Shown: positions 14,022 to 21,948 of the stretch, piece after piece
How the letters are laid out: each line of letters begins with the position of its first letter
Numbering within the stretch: the first letter of the stretch is position 1
IMG/VR virus record: IMGVR_UViG_3300001593_000009
Coordinates: 1-32,611 of that record
Source of the DNA: a virus
Length of the DNA stretch: 32,611 nucleotides
Direction: 5' to 3' (one strand)
Program-made: the position numbers and the translations under genes
The notes under the pieces: model-generated
What the model saw: only the letters and a program-made list of their open reading frames with translations
What the model was told of the DNA's origin: nothing
The model's database searches: none

Positions 14022-14154
14022 TTTTTCGACTATTGCGCATGTGGGCCGAATGGCATTTTTTACAGTAGCCATATTTCCCTTTACGATTTTCCTCAATCGG
14101 TTTGCCGCATTTTGCGCAATTTGGATTACGACCCTTTTTATTTCTTGGCCTCAT
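13996..14154 (-). CDS. leftward zinc-ribbon protein (52 aa)
   Basis: A classical zinc ribbon: CAKCG at residues 13-17 and CKKCH at 31-35, in a very basic context (MRPRNKKGR, EENRKGKYGY). Proteins of this form are common as small phage genes. The start is ATG at 14154 rather than at 14193. A perfect -7 box, TATATTTG (plus-strand complement 14165-14172), precedes it by 10 nt. It is convergent with, and overlaps, the last 26 nt of the terminase gene. It may be a regulator; function unknown. Confidence 0.68.
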   Translation of the reverse strand: MRPRNKKGRNPNCAKCGKPIEENRKGKYGYCKKCHSAHMRNSRKISSPLVCN

Positions 14155-14164
14155 AATGGATGAA

Positions 14165-14172
14165 CAAATATA
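14165..14172 (-). promoter_or_regulatory. perfect -7 element for the leftward zinc-ribbon gene
   Basis: On the minus strand TATATTTG matches TAnnTTTG exactly and ends 10 nt before the ATG, so the leader would be only a few bases. A good -33 TTTG is not present at 19-21 bp; the nearest is ATTG at 22 bp. Upstream lie overlapping repeats: GTGGA-ccgt-TCCAC at 14180-14193, and a direct repeat of GTTCCAC at 14187 and 14201. Confidence 0.4.
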
Positions 14173-14179
14173 TAAATTA

Positions 14180-14207
14180 GTGGACCGTTCCACACAATGT
14201 GTTCCAC
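14180..14207. repeat. nested inverted and direct repeats in the divergent region before the portal
   Basis: GTGGA (14180-14184) and TCCAC (14189-14193) form a dyad. GTTCCAC occurs at 14187-14193 and again at 14201-14207, one and a third helical turns apart. ACACA-A-TGTGT lies between them. The cluster sits between the leftward zinc-ribbon gene and the portal, so it may be a regulator binding site for both. Confidence 0.35.
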
Positions 14208-14247
14208 GATTTCTTTTCAGATACTAACGCCATCTATTGTAAAGCAT

Positions 14248-14255
14248 TAAATTTG
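14248..14255 (+). promoter_or_regulatory. candidate -7 element before the portal
   Basis: TAAATTTG matches the Bacteroidota -7 consensus exactly and lies 19 nt before the TTG start of the portal. No TTTG is found at the correct -33 distance, so this is a partial match only. Confidence 0.3.
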
Positions 14256-14274
14256 AACCAATAATTCCACATTA

Positions 14275-16761
14275 TTGGCTGAATCAGAAAAAATTACCAG
14301 CATTGGGGGCACAGAAGCCCTGAAGTACTTCCAGTTAATGGTGAATGTCAAGCAAAAAAGCGATCCGCTTGTCGGAAAGCAAATAGCTCAGTACATCTGC
14401 TCGACTGTTTTTGCTGGAATAGGGAGCGGGTATTTTTGGATCAGAAACAGCAGGTTTAAAGTAAATCGAGACTTGGCCGCTGGTAAGGTTGACCCTGTTA
14501 AATGGCAGGATAGGCTTGACTTCAACGGTAAGGTTAACTACATCAATCTGAACTGGGCGGCGATAAAGGTAGTCAGTACGACCATTTCCAAAATAGTCGG
14601 TCGATGGATGGGGCGGAATGAAAAGATTGTGGTTAGGGCGACGGATTCGCTATCCGAAAAAGACCGGATAGAAGGGTATCAACAGGCGGAATTTTACATG
14701 ATGCACCGGGATATGGTCGCCCAATTGGAACAGGCGTCCGGCACCCAAATTACTCCCAAAGATCAGTTTATACCCGAAGACCCAGACGAACTTCTTTTAT
14801 GGTCAAATGAATTGCAACGTCTCCCGGAAGAAATTTTATACGAAAAGGGAGTGAATGATGTTCTTGACGCCAATGGATTTTTTGACCAGAACAAGGAAAA
14901 ATTACTACACGATAGCGCAGAAGTAGGACTGCCGGTCACTCATACGGAAATGGACACCAACGGGGTGATTGATGTGTCTTGGATCAAATCGGAAAACTTT
15001 TTCTATTCATGGTCGGAATACAATGATTTGCACGATTGTTCTTGGCAAGGGGATGCGATAGGAATGAAGATTACCGAAATCCGAGGTAAGTTTGGGGTTG
15101 AATTTGGCGGCCATCTAACGGAAGAACAGCTTTGGGAGATTGCTCAAAGCTCTCAGGAATACCAATTGTACGATAAACTCCGGTGGCTAGTTGAATGGAA
15201 CGTAGCTGTACTACGCCCTTACGACGAATGGAACGTCCCCGTCGTCCGGTTCTATGTGAAGACCTTGGATAAAGACCCGTACACCTTAGTCCAAACCAAA
15301 AAGAACAAAAGCACCCTGCTTAAAAAAGGTGGCACTCCGGCAAAGTTGGCCGACAACGAAGAATACGTAGAAGACAAGAACATCAAAATCTACAAGGGCC
15401 TTTATATCAGAAGTACTGAAACTATTCTTTCGTGGGGCCTTTGGGAGAACATGATCCGACCGCAAGATCCAAAAGAATACGGCGAATGTCTGTTTCCGTA
15501 CGCGCCGTACATGTACCAGAATCAGGATATGAAGAACGTGGCCATTCCGGAGAAGGTTGAAGAACCGGCGGATCAAATGATATTGGCGCGGTACAAAATA
15601 CAACAGTGCGTCATGTCCATGATTCCGCACGGGGCCGCCGTGAATACGGACGCCATTCAAGAACTGGATTATGGGCTAGGTGATAAAAATAGACTGATAG
15701 ACCCTGTTAAATTTTATCAGCAAACCGGGATGCTTTACTACCGTGGCAAAGATGCCGAGGGGAATCCTATCCCGGTTCCGATTGAAGAACTAGCCAATTC
15801 CGGCTTCATGTCCCAAATGCAGGGGCTTATACAGACCTACGAATTTCACTACAAGGTATACAAGGATGAACTTGGGGAAGATCCGAGCATATCCACACAG
15901 GCCGCTAAACCACGCGTCACAAGCGATAATGTACAATCCGCCATGCAAGCGGCAGATGAGGCGACCGATTACATGTACGATGCCTATCTCTACTGCATGG
16001 AAGGGACGGCAAAAAGGATTTCCTGCCTACTGCATGATAGCGTAACCTACGGGGCGGATGCCTATAGAAAAATCCTGAAAGAAGACAACATAAAAGGTAG
16101 AGCTTTTTCTACGGTCGCAAGAATGTTGCCGACCGATACTCAGATGCAAGCGCTCGACATGTTCATGCAACAGGCTTTGCAAGCCAACCCGGAATTGATT
16201 ACATTCCTTGACCCGTTCAAACTCAGACGGTTGGCTATGGATGACGTTAAGTTAGCCGAACTGTACATGCGCCGGTGTCAAAAGAAAATGTGGCAATCTC
16301 AACAACAAGCCGCCGCCCAACAGTCCCAACAAAACGCGCAAGCACAGCAACAAGCTGTCCAACTTAAAGCCCAGTTAGACGCGGCCCATGAGCAAGCGAA
16401 GGCAGGATATGAAGCTCAAAAAAATGCCGATTTGAGTAAAGCCAAAAAAGAAGAATTGTTTATCCAAATGATATCTTCTATAGTGACTGCTGGGGTCGCC
16501 ATGCCTCCCGGATTAGATCAAGTCGCAATGGAATTGTATAAAAATGTAGGAATACCGTTATTCGCAGAAAACCAGCAGAACCAGCAAGCCTTACAACAAG
16601 GAATGCAACAGGGTATGCAGATGGCAGCCGCGCAACCAGGAGGTCCGCCACAGCCCGGCGGATTACAGCAGCCACAGGATCAGAACCAACCAGACCAAGG
16701 GCCACCCGATCAGCAACAAGGACAACTACAAGATCAATCACTACAAACACAACCGCAATGA
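14275..16761 (+). CDS. portal protein (828 aa)
   Basis: The dodecameric ring at the capsid vertex through which DNA passes. The assignment rests on its place directly after the terminase, its length, and its content: an N-terminal region with IGSGYFWIRNSRF and a conserved KVVSTTISKIVGRWMGRNEK, a long alpha/beta body, and helical stem and crown segments. The C-terminal ~150 residues are extremely Gln-rich, then Pro/Gln/Gly-rich, and probably disordered or coiled. It starts with TTG at 14275: an in-frame stop lies at 14254, and the first ATG is 21 codons in. It overlaps the next gene by ATGA. Confidence 0.72.
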   Translation: MAESEKITSIGGTEALKYFQLMVNVKQKSDPLVGKQIAQYICSTVFAGIGSGYFWIRNSRFKVNRDLAAGKVDPVKWQDRLDFNGKVNYINLNWAAIKVVSTTISKIVGRWMGRNEKIVVRATDSLSEKDRIEGYQQAEFYMMHRDMVAQLEQASGTQITPKDQFIPEDPDELLLWSNELQRLPEEILYEKGVNDVLDANGFFDQNKEKLLHDSAEVGLPVTHTEMDTNGVIDVSWIKSENFFYSWSEYNDLHDCSWQGDAIGMKITEIRGKFGVEFGGHLTEEQLWEIAQSSQEYQLYDKLRWLVEWNVAVLRPYDEWNVPVVRFYVKTLDKDPYTLVQTKKNKSTLLKKGGTPAKLADNEEYVEDKNIKIYKGLYIRSTETILSWGLWENMIRPQDPKEYGECLFPYAPYMYQNQDMKNVAIPEKVEEPADQMILARYKIQQCVMSMIPHGAAVNTDAIQELDYGLGDKNRLIDPVKFYQQTGMLYYRGKDAEGNPIPVPIEELANSGFMSQMQGLIQTYEFHYKVYKDELGEDPSISTQAAKPRVTSDNVQSAMQAADEATDYMYDAYLYCMEGTAKRISCLLHDSVTYGADAYRKILKEDNIKGRAFSTVARMLPTDTQMQALDMFMQQALQANPELITFLDPFKLRRLAMDDVKLAELYMRRCQKKMWQSQQQAAAQQSQQNAQAQQQAVQLKAQLDAAHEQAKAGYEAQKNADLSKAKKEELFIQMISSIVTAGVAMPPGLDQVAMELYKNVGIPLFAENQQNQQALQQGMQQGMQMAAAQPGGPPQPGGLQQPQDQNQPDQGPPDQQQGQLQDQSLQTQPQ

Positions 16762-17033
16762 GCGTAAATATCACTAACACAACGGCAAGTCCAGCATTAG
16801 ACGGCCAAGACGCGATTTTAAGTATGAGTTGGGCGGCATCTAATGCCAATATTGCCAATCTTTATGTCGGTCAAAAATGCGGGGTGGTGAGTTCTGGTAA
16901 CTTAGGAACAGTCAGTGAAATTGATACAGCCGGAATAACAGTCAGGTGCAAACCGGCACAACCAAATTTAAGATTTGACAGCACTTCAACACCGGGTCAA
17001 TTGGCTGCAAATGAGGTCGTCACGTTCTTTTAA
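16758..17033 (+). CDS. small beta-rich structural protein (91 aa)
   Basis: Not recognised by family. Short strands and loops rich in Thr, Ser, Asn and Gly (SVNITNTTASPALDG, GTVSEIDTAGITVRC) resemble a small capsid-decoration or head-fibre-type fold. It lies between the portal and scaffold genes and is coupled to the portal by ATGA. The role is inferred from context and composition. Confidence 0.5.
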   Translation: MSVNITNTTASPALDGQDAILSMSWAASNANIANLYVGQKCGVVSSGNLGTVSEIDTAGITVRCKPAQPNLRFDSTSTPGQLAANEVVTFF

Positions 17034-17044
17034 AATAAATTATT

Positions 17045-17419
17045 ATGATAGCAAAGCACGTTGATTTCACCAACCAATTTAATTTGGGGATCGGGACTAA
17101 CACTGGCCTATTGCAAATTGACACATCTGGATTCGATTTTGTTATCGTACACTTTGTTAATCTCGCCGGGGCTATTACATTTTCAGGATCTAATGATGGC
17201 GGTGGTATTACGGGAGAGGCGCAAGACAATGCAACGAGTGCAACTAACTGGGTTTCGGTACAAGGTGTAAATGCTACAACAGGAGCATCCGGAACAACAG
17301 CCGCCACCAATACAATTTATAAATTTTCATCTGTAGCAAGGTATTTACAGTTTGATGGGACGGCTTCGACGACCTGTAAAATTCTGGTATACTTCGCTAA
17401 GATTTCACAAACAATGTAA
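17045..17419 (+). CDS. beta-sandwich-like virion protein (124 aa)
   Basis: Not recognised by family. The sequence alternates hydrophobic strands with Gly/Ser/Thr/Asn loops (FDFVIVHFVNLAGAITFSGS, NWVSVQGVNATTG). It ends with strands YLQFDGTAS and CKILVYFAK. This pattern recurs in capsid decoration proteins of phages. It is separated by short gaps from its neighbours and lies upstream of the scaffold and capsid genes. Confidence 0.5.
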   Translation: MIAKHVDFTNQFNLGIGTNTGLLQIDTSGFDFVIVHFVNLAGAITFSGSNDGGGITGEAQDNATSATNWVSVQGVNATTGASGTTAATNTIYKFSSVARYLQFDGTASTTCKILVYFAKISQTM

Positions 17420-17424
17420 TTTTT

Positions 17425-18615
17425 ATGGCAGACGAATCAACAGTAGCAGAACCTATACAAGGACTTCCCGGAATGCAAGTCATTACTCCATCTGGTAATT
17501 TATTCGATGATGGCGGATGGACTACGAATGCCCCAGAACCAACTAAGCCGACGGATGTAACAGACGAGGGAGCAGCAGCAAAGCCTATCGATAAACCAGC
17601 GGACAAACCTGCTGATGCTGACGAAATCGTTGATGAATTGGAGTATCTTGAAAAGCAAACTGGATTCAAGTCATGGGATGAAGTAAAGGCTTTAAAGACA
17701 GAAGCCGAACAGCTACGTTCGAAAGCTCAAACTCCTGCTGAAAGGAAATTTGCCAACGAAGAAAGCAAAATGTTGGCCGAAGCATGGGAAGCCGGTGAGA
17801 CTGATAAAGTTTTAGATTACCTGAATACTCAACGTCAATTAAAAAAAGCTGTCGATCTCCCCGCCGCCGACGCCATTAAATTGCATCTACAGCAAACCAA
17901 TCCCCACTTCAAACCAGAAGATATAGAGGATGTTTTCGAAGAAAGGTATTCCCTTCCCAGAAAGCCTGTGCAAAATGTCGGGGAAGAAGCAGAAGACTTT
18001 CAGGAGCGAATGATCGAATACAATACCCGTGTAGCAAAAGTGAACAGGGCTATTGAGCGGGACGCATTTACGGCTAAACAAGATTTAGCCAAACGAATTA
18101 CGGAGCTTGTACCACCAGAAATACCCAAAAGACAAGAGCAAGAAGGGCCACCCCAAGAGGTTTTGGAGGCCCGCAAAGCATTTGTTGAAAATTATCGTAA
18201 AGAAGCGCCCAAGCAGCTAGGGGAGATTAAAGAATTTTCCACTACTTTCAAGGATGATGTAGCGGAATTTCCAGTGTCCTACGGCATCAAGCCTGAAGAC
18301 CTTGCTCCCTATAAGGCTGAATTGGAGGCTTTCGCCGATAAAGGGCTAGATGTTAATACTTTATTTTCTAAACGCTGGATCAATCAAGATGGATCGGTAA
18401 ACATCAAGCGAATGGGGGAGGATCTCTATTTGCTGGATAACCGGGACAAAATCTTTAAAAGCATTGCTACCGAAACCGGTATGCAACGTATGAAAGCGCA
18501 GGCGAAAATAAACAAGAACATCAAAGTTGACGGTGAATCCAAGGTTGTTCAAATGGACAAGACGGAGAAAGGTACACAAGCGGATGCTATTGATCAACTA
18601 TGGAAACAAGCGTAA
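17425..18615 (+). CDS. scaffold-like protein (396 aa)
   Basis: Very acidic and Lys/Glu-rich with long amphipathic helices (EIVDELEYLEKQTGFKSWDEV, AERKFANEESKMLAEAWEAGE). There is a Pro/Ala-rich N terminus, a disordered middle, and a Lys-rich C terminus ending IDQLWKQA. These are the usual properties of a scaffolding protein placed just before the capsid gene, and its basic C-terminal end would suit capsid binding. No protease domain is seen. The family is not recognised directly. Confidence 0.62.
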   Translation: MADESTVAEPIQGLPGMQVITPSGNLFDDGGWTTNAPEPTKPTDVTDEGAAAKPIDKPADKPADADEIVDELEYLEKQTGFKSWDEVKALKTEAEQLRSKAQTPAERKFANEESKMLAEAWEAGETDKVLDYLNTQRQLKKAVDLPAADAIKLHLQQTNPHFKPEDIEDVFEERYSLPRKPVQNVGEEAEDFQERMIEYNTRVAKVNRAIERDAFTAKQDLAKRITELVPPEIPKRQEQEGPPQEVLEARKAFVENYRKEAPKQLGEIKEFSTTFKDDVAEFPVSYGIKPEDLAPYKAELEAFADKGLDVNTLFSKRWINQDGSVNIKRMGEDLYLLDNRDKIFKSIATETGMQRMKAQAKINKNIKVDGESKVVQMDKTEKGTQADAIDQLWKQA

Positions 18616-18643
18616 TTGCTTAACAATTTAAAATTTAAAAATC

Positions 18644-20089
18644 ATGCCTACAGGAATTCCTACAGGGAATATATTGCAGCCGGGCCAGATAGCATTAGCT
18701 AATGGCGCGACACAGGGGCTAGTCAGTTACTTACAACTGCTAACCCCTCAGTATTACAAAGATTACGTTGAAAAATATGGTAACGAAGACCTCACATGGT
18801 GGTTATCCACCTACGGCGGGATGGAAGAAGTTTTTAACCAGAACTATTTTTGGTTCGAGAATAGGGGTAAATTAATGCCCGGCATCCAGATCGCCAACAA
18901 CGTGTCGGCTGCTGTCGGCGCTACGATTGCTCCGACCTTGGCTGCGCCTTTCCATTTTAATGGTGGGACACAAGCCCCACTAAGAGGCGGCGAAACGGTA
19001 CGGGTGGCCTCTACAAACGTGGAAGGGGTCATTTTACCCAACTCCATCGTTACAACCACTCCGGGAGCCTTTACATTCCAAGTCGCTCCAAAACAGACCG
19101 GACAATCTCTTGCATCCGCCGGAGCAACGTCCTTGCTGACAAGCGATGTTCTGTTATTCGGTGGTCAGATGGACGTCGGCGAAGCGTCCGGTAGCGCATC
19201 CGCACTCGTTCATTTGGATCAGAAGTACAGCAACAATATCACTGAAATGAGGGATACGCACGCTGGCACCGATCTGGCTGAAATGACGCAGGTGTACTAC
19301 ACTGGTGGAGTGACTGGTTCGGCTGCTGTCCAGCAGGCTGGTACTTCCTTGTTCACTTACAAGTCATTGGTGAAGACAGAAACTAGATTCAAAAACGACG
19401 TAGAGTTTAAACTACTCCGTGGCGACATTCAGAACAACACGGCTATCGTAAATGCTAATGGGTACAGTTCCAAGGGTTCTCAAGGAGTGTTCCCTAAAAT
19501 TGCCACCGATGGCGAAACAGTAGGAATCACTCCCGGAAATTTGGACATAGCCAAACTACATGAGATAACGAGGATCATGGACGTTAACGGCTGCGCAAAA
19601 CAATGTTTGTGGATGCAGGACATCTTCTTGCGCCAAGACTTCAGCGATGGGCTGTTCTCTACGTACCCGGCAGGTGCATTTGTTTGGGGCAAGAACGAGG
19701 CCTCTGAAGAAGCCCTAATCAATTACGGCGTAAAGCACGTAAACGTCGACGACTACATGATTGGAGTGAAAAAGTATCGTCAGTATAATACTGAATTCAC
19801 TACAGGTGTTACTCCCGGAGTAGATTTCTTCCGTAACTCAGGACATATCATTCCATTCGGAACAGCTCAGGACTACAATGACGCAACGAAGGTTTACAAG
19901 AACCTAACCGTTATGGTACAGAAGGCTCCGAAAGGCGGAACGCAAGGAAATGGAATCAGGGTCTGGTGTCATGGGGGGGGTAGCATGAACCCAACGGATG
20001 GTACCATGGTTGATTACGTGGAATTTATCTGCTACAGAGGTACCCGCGTAGTTGCTGCGTCACAGTTCATTTTCACAGAAGCGGCTTAG
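18644..20089 (+). CDS. major capsid protein (481 aa)
   Basis: Likely the HK97-fold shell protein, judged from size, position after the scaffold and before the strongest hairpin, and composition: Gly/Ala/Thr-rich, low Cys, with a long helix-like run around VHLDQKYSNNITEMR and late strands VDYVEFICYRG. An A/T-rich leader without Shine-Dalgarno precedes the ATG. A run of eight G residues at 19973-19980 encodes Gly-Gly-Gly near residue 444; shifting into either other frame gives a stop almost at once. The assignment is strong by context, not by motif. Confidence 0.75.
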   Translation: MPTGIPTGNILQPGQIALANGATQGLVSYLQLLTPQYYKDYVEKYGNEDLTWWLSTYGGMEEVFNQNYFWFENRGKLMPGIQIANNVSAAVGATIAPTLAAPFHFNGGTQAPLRGGETVRVASTNVEGVILPNSIVTTTPGAFTFQVAPKQTGQSLASAGATSLLTSDVLLFGGQMDVGEASGSASALVHLDQKYSNNITEMRDTHAGTDLAEMTQVYYTGGVTGSAAVQQAGTSLFTYKSLVKTETRFKNDVEFKLLRGDIQNNTAIVNANGYSSKGSQGVFPKIATDGETVGITPGNLDIAKLHEITRIMDVNGCAKQCLWMQDIFLRQDFSDGLFSTYPAGAFVWGKNEASEEALINYGVKHVNVDDYMIGVKKYRQYNTEFTTGVTPGVDFFRNSGHIIPFGTAQDYNDATKVYKNLTVMVQKAPKGGTQGNGIRVWCHGGGSMNPTDGTMVDYVEFICYRGTRVVAASQFIFTEAA

Positions 20090-20100
20090 TATCAAGTAGT

Positions 20101-20128
20101 TAGGGGCCGTTAATTATAACGGCCCCTA
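20101..20128 (+). terminator. perfect 12-bp hairpin after the capsid gene
   Basis: TAGGGGCCGTTA (20101-20112) pairs perfectly with TAACGGCCCCTA (20117-20128) around ATTA. It lies 12 nt after the MCP stop. No T-run follows, so termination may be partial. It probably lets some read-through and sets the high MCP to low downstream ratio, or stabilises the 3' end of the MCP mRNA. Confidence 0.65.
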
Positions 20129-20143
20129 TTAAACGAAATTTAG

Positions 20144-20156
20144 TATCTTTAAGATA
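20144..20156 (+). promoter_or_regulatory. -7-like element inside a TATCTT-T-AAGATA dyad
   Basis: TATCTTTA (20144-20151) fits TAnnTTT(A) and is part of a perfect 6+1+6 dyad. It ends 10 nt before the start codon of the GIY-YIG gene. No -33 TTTG is present at 19-21 bp. It could be a private promoter or operator for the endonuclease gene. Confidence 0.3.
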
Positions 20157-20161
20157 AAAAA

Positions 20162-21067
20162 ATGGGGTTCATTTACAGGATAACAACTCCTTCAGGTAGA
20201 CGATATGTTGGTCAAGCGCTAAACATACGGAAGAGAATTGCATCCTATAAATTCATGTCGAAAAATTATCACGGAAGAATTCTTATTCTCAGAAGCATAA
20301 AAAAATATGGTTGGGAAAAACACGTTTTTGAAATAATTGAGGAAGTCTCTAACGATATGCTGAACGATAGAGAGCGGTATTGGATTGAAGAATTTAGGAC
20401 GCATATTTACAAGTACCCTAATGAAAGAGGGCTAAATATGAAAGAAGGAGGAAATGGAGAAGGGTCTACGTGGATGCACGATGTTGAACGTAGAAAAAAC
20501 CATAGCAAAAAAATAAGCGGTGAAAAGAACGGATTTTATGGAAAGAAACATTCGGACGACGCTAAGACTACGATCGGAAATAAGGCAAGAAAAAGAAACT
20601 TGGAAGATGGGCGGCGGGTCCCGGAATGGGGAGCAGAGAAAGGGCGAGAAGCCATTAGGAAGCCAGTTTTAGCGTATAATTTGGACGGCGATTTTCTTAA
20701 AGAATACAAATCTGTAACTGACGCTGCAATTGATTTATGTATTGACGTTTCTTGTGTGGCAAAAGTTTGCTGTGGTAGGCACACCAAGGCAAAGGGATAC
20801 ATTTTTAGGTACAAGGACGGCGACATTAAAGATAAAATCAGCAACGCTGGACTGAAAAAGAATAAGGGGATTAAACGAGCAGTTTTGCTATTGTCGCCTT
20901 TCGGGACTATTATCAAGGAATACCCGTCCTCAATTGAGGCGTCCCAGGATACGAAAGTCAATTACGGAACCATTAAGTGGATCGCTAGGGTGGGCAATAT
21001 GAAGCCATTATCTAGCGGCCACATTTTCATTTATAAAGACACGTACGAATCACTTAATTTGAATTAA
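20162..21067 (+). CDS. GIY-YIG homing endonuclease with NUMOD segments (301 aa)
   Basis: The N-terminal GIY-YIG nuclease domain has FIY at residues 3-5, YVG at 15-17, Arg residues at 23-25, and a late catalytic-type Glu region (RERYWIEEF). A NUMOD3-like segment with the GEKNGFYGKKHSDDAK pattern follows. Two NUMOD1-like units, KPVLAYNLDGDFLKEYKS and RAVLLLSPFGTIIKEYPSS, each lead into a helix and a GYIF/GHIF strand. This is the free-standing homing enzyme layout. It lies between the capsid gene and the next virion gene, with a hairpin and its own -7-like element upstream. It is probably mobile and not needed for virion assembly. Confidence 0.88.
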   Translation: MGFIYRITTPSGRRYVGQALNIRKRIASYKFMSKNYHGRILILRSIKKYGWEKHVFEIIEEVSNDMLNDRERYWIEEFRTHIYKYPNERGLNMKEGGNGEGSTWMHDVERRKNHSKKISGEKNGFYGKKHSDDAKTTIGNKARKRNLEDGRRVPEWGAEKGREAIRKPVLAYNLDGDFLKEYKSVTDAAIDLCIDVSCVAKVCCGRHTKAKGYIFRYKDGDIKDKISNAGLKKNKGIKRAVLLLSPFGTIIKEYPSSIEASQDTKVNYGTIKWIARVGNMKPLSSGHIFIYKDTYESLNLN

Positions 21068-21072
21068 TTTTT

Positions 21073-21948
21073 ATGTCAAAAGCAATTTCATCGTCAGACG
21101 CTCTTTTAGCAACTCAGGACGAAAAAAAGGTAGACCCGGTGTTTAAGGAAATCATGGCAAAAATGTCACCGACGCAGATTAATAGGCCGATGATTATTTT
21201 TAAACTGAGGAACGCACCCAATGGTAAAGTACACCTAGATGGCATCGACGACGTATTCGACCCGGAAACAAAACGGATGCGCCGGATCAGGCTTATTCGG
21301 GGAGCTACTACTATTTGGATGGATGAGCAGGAAAAGATGGACAAAGAATTCCTTCAAAAGAACAGGATCAGTATAACCTTTGTCGCCGGAAATCTCATCT
21401 GTGATGAGCTAAAGGACGAGATGATCGTGAAGGTGGCGAGGTTAATGAACGCCAATGAGGGGAACCCAAACCGTATACCCGGCAAAAAACGTTCGTTTTA
21501 CGAGTGGGATGCGTCGGCAGAAGAAAGAGAAGCATTCGAAAAAGAACTGCTGGAAGCAAAGGTTGTGCAATTGGCTATGGAGCAACCGTTCGAGAAAATG
21601 AAAAAACACGCCTTGTATCTAAACCTGCCAATCACCAACGAGATGGGTCAGATTCGAGGGGAAGATGGTATCCGAGCGCTTTATCTCAGGGCAGCAAAAG
21701 CCGATCCTAAGAAGTTCAAAGAATCTTTGGATTCAAAGGAAGTAGAGTACAAATACCTGATCCGGAGGGCTATAGTAGACGCAAAGATTTCAGTTTCAAC
21801 TACCGAAATCAAATATCCTACTGGCCAACTTATTTGCAGACTGCCGCATGGTAGGGAATCTGTGGACTACTTGGTAGAGTTTGCTATGTTGCCGACTGAT
21901 GAATCAAAATCTTTTGTTGAACGACTTGAAAAAATGGCGTTTAATTGA
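21073..21948 (+). CDS. virion-associated hypothetical protein (291 aa)
   Basis: Not recognised. It is mixed alpha/beta with charged helices (AEEREAFEKELLEAKVVQLAM, ADPKKFKESLDSKEVEYKYL). Segments such as GIDDVFDPETKRMRRIRLIRG suggest a soluble structural or connector protein. It follows the first GIY-YIG gene by 5 bp and ends in a stop-start overlap (TTGA) with the next gene. Position in the head-tail block suggests a connector or head-completion role. Confidence 0.55.
   Translation: MSKAISSSDALLATQDEKKVDPVFKEIMAKMSPTQINRPMIIFKLRNAPNGKVHLDGIDDVFDPETKRMRRIRLIRGATTIWMDEQEKMDKEFLQKNRISITFVAGNLICDELKDEMIVKVARLMNANEGNPNRIPGKKRSFYEWDASAEEREAFEKELLEAKVVQLAMEQPFEKMKKHALYLNLPITNEMGQIRGEDGIRALYLRAAKADPKKFKESLDSKEVEYKYLIRRAIVDAKISVSTTEIKYPTGQLICRLPHGRESVDYLVEFAMLPTDESKSFVERLEKMAFN

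Noticed and set aside
15286-15660. Leftward 124-codon frame inside the portal
   Set aside because: Antisense of portal coding sequence. His/Phe/Val-rich shadow composition with no independent signals.
16478-16858. Leftward 126-codon frame at the end of the portal
   Set aside because: It reflects Gln/Pro codons on the other strand (long Val/Leu/Ala runs) and so looks like a false membrane protein.
20536-20961. Leftward 141-codon frame
   Set aside because: Antisense of the NUMOD region of a clear GIY-YIG enzyme.
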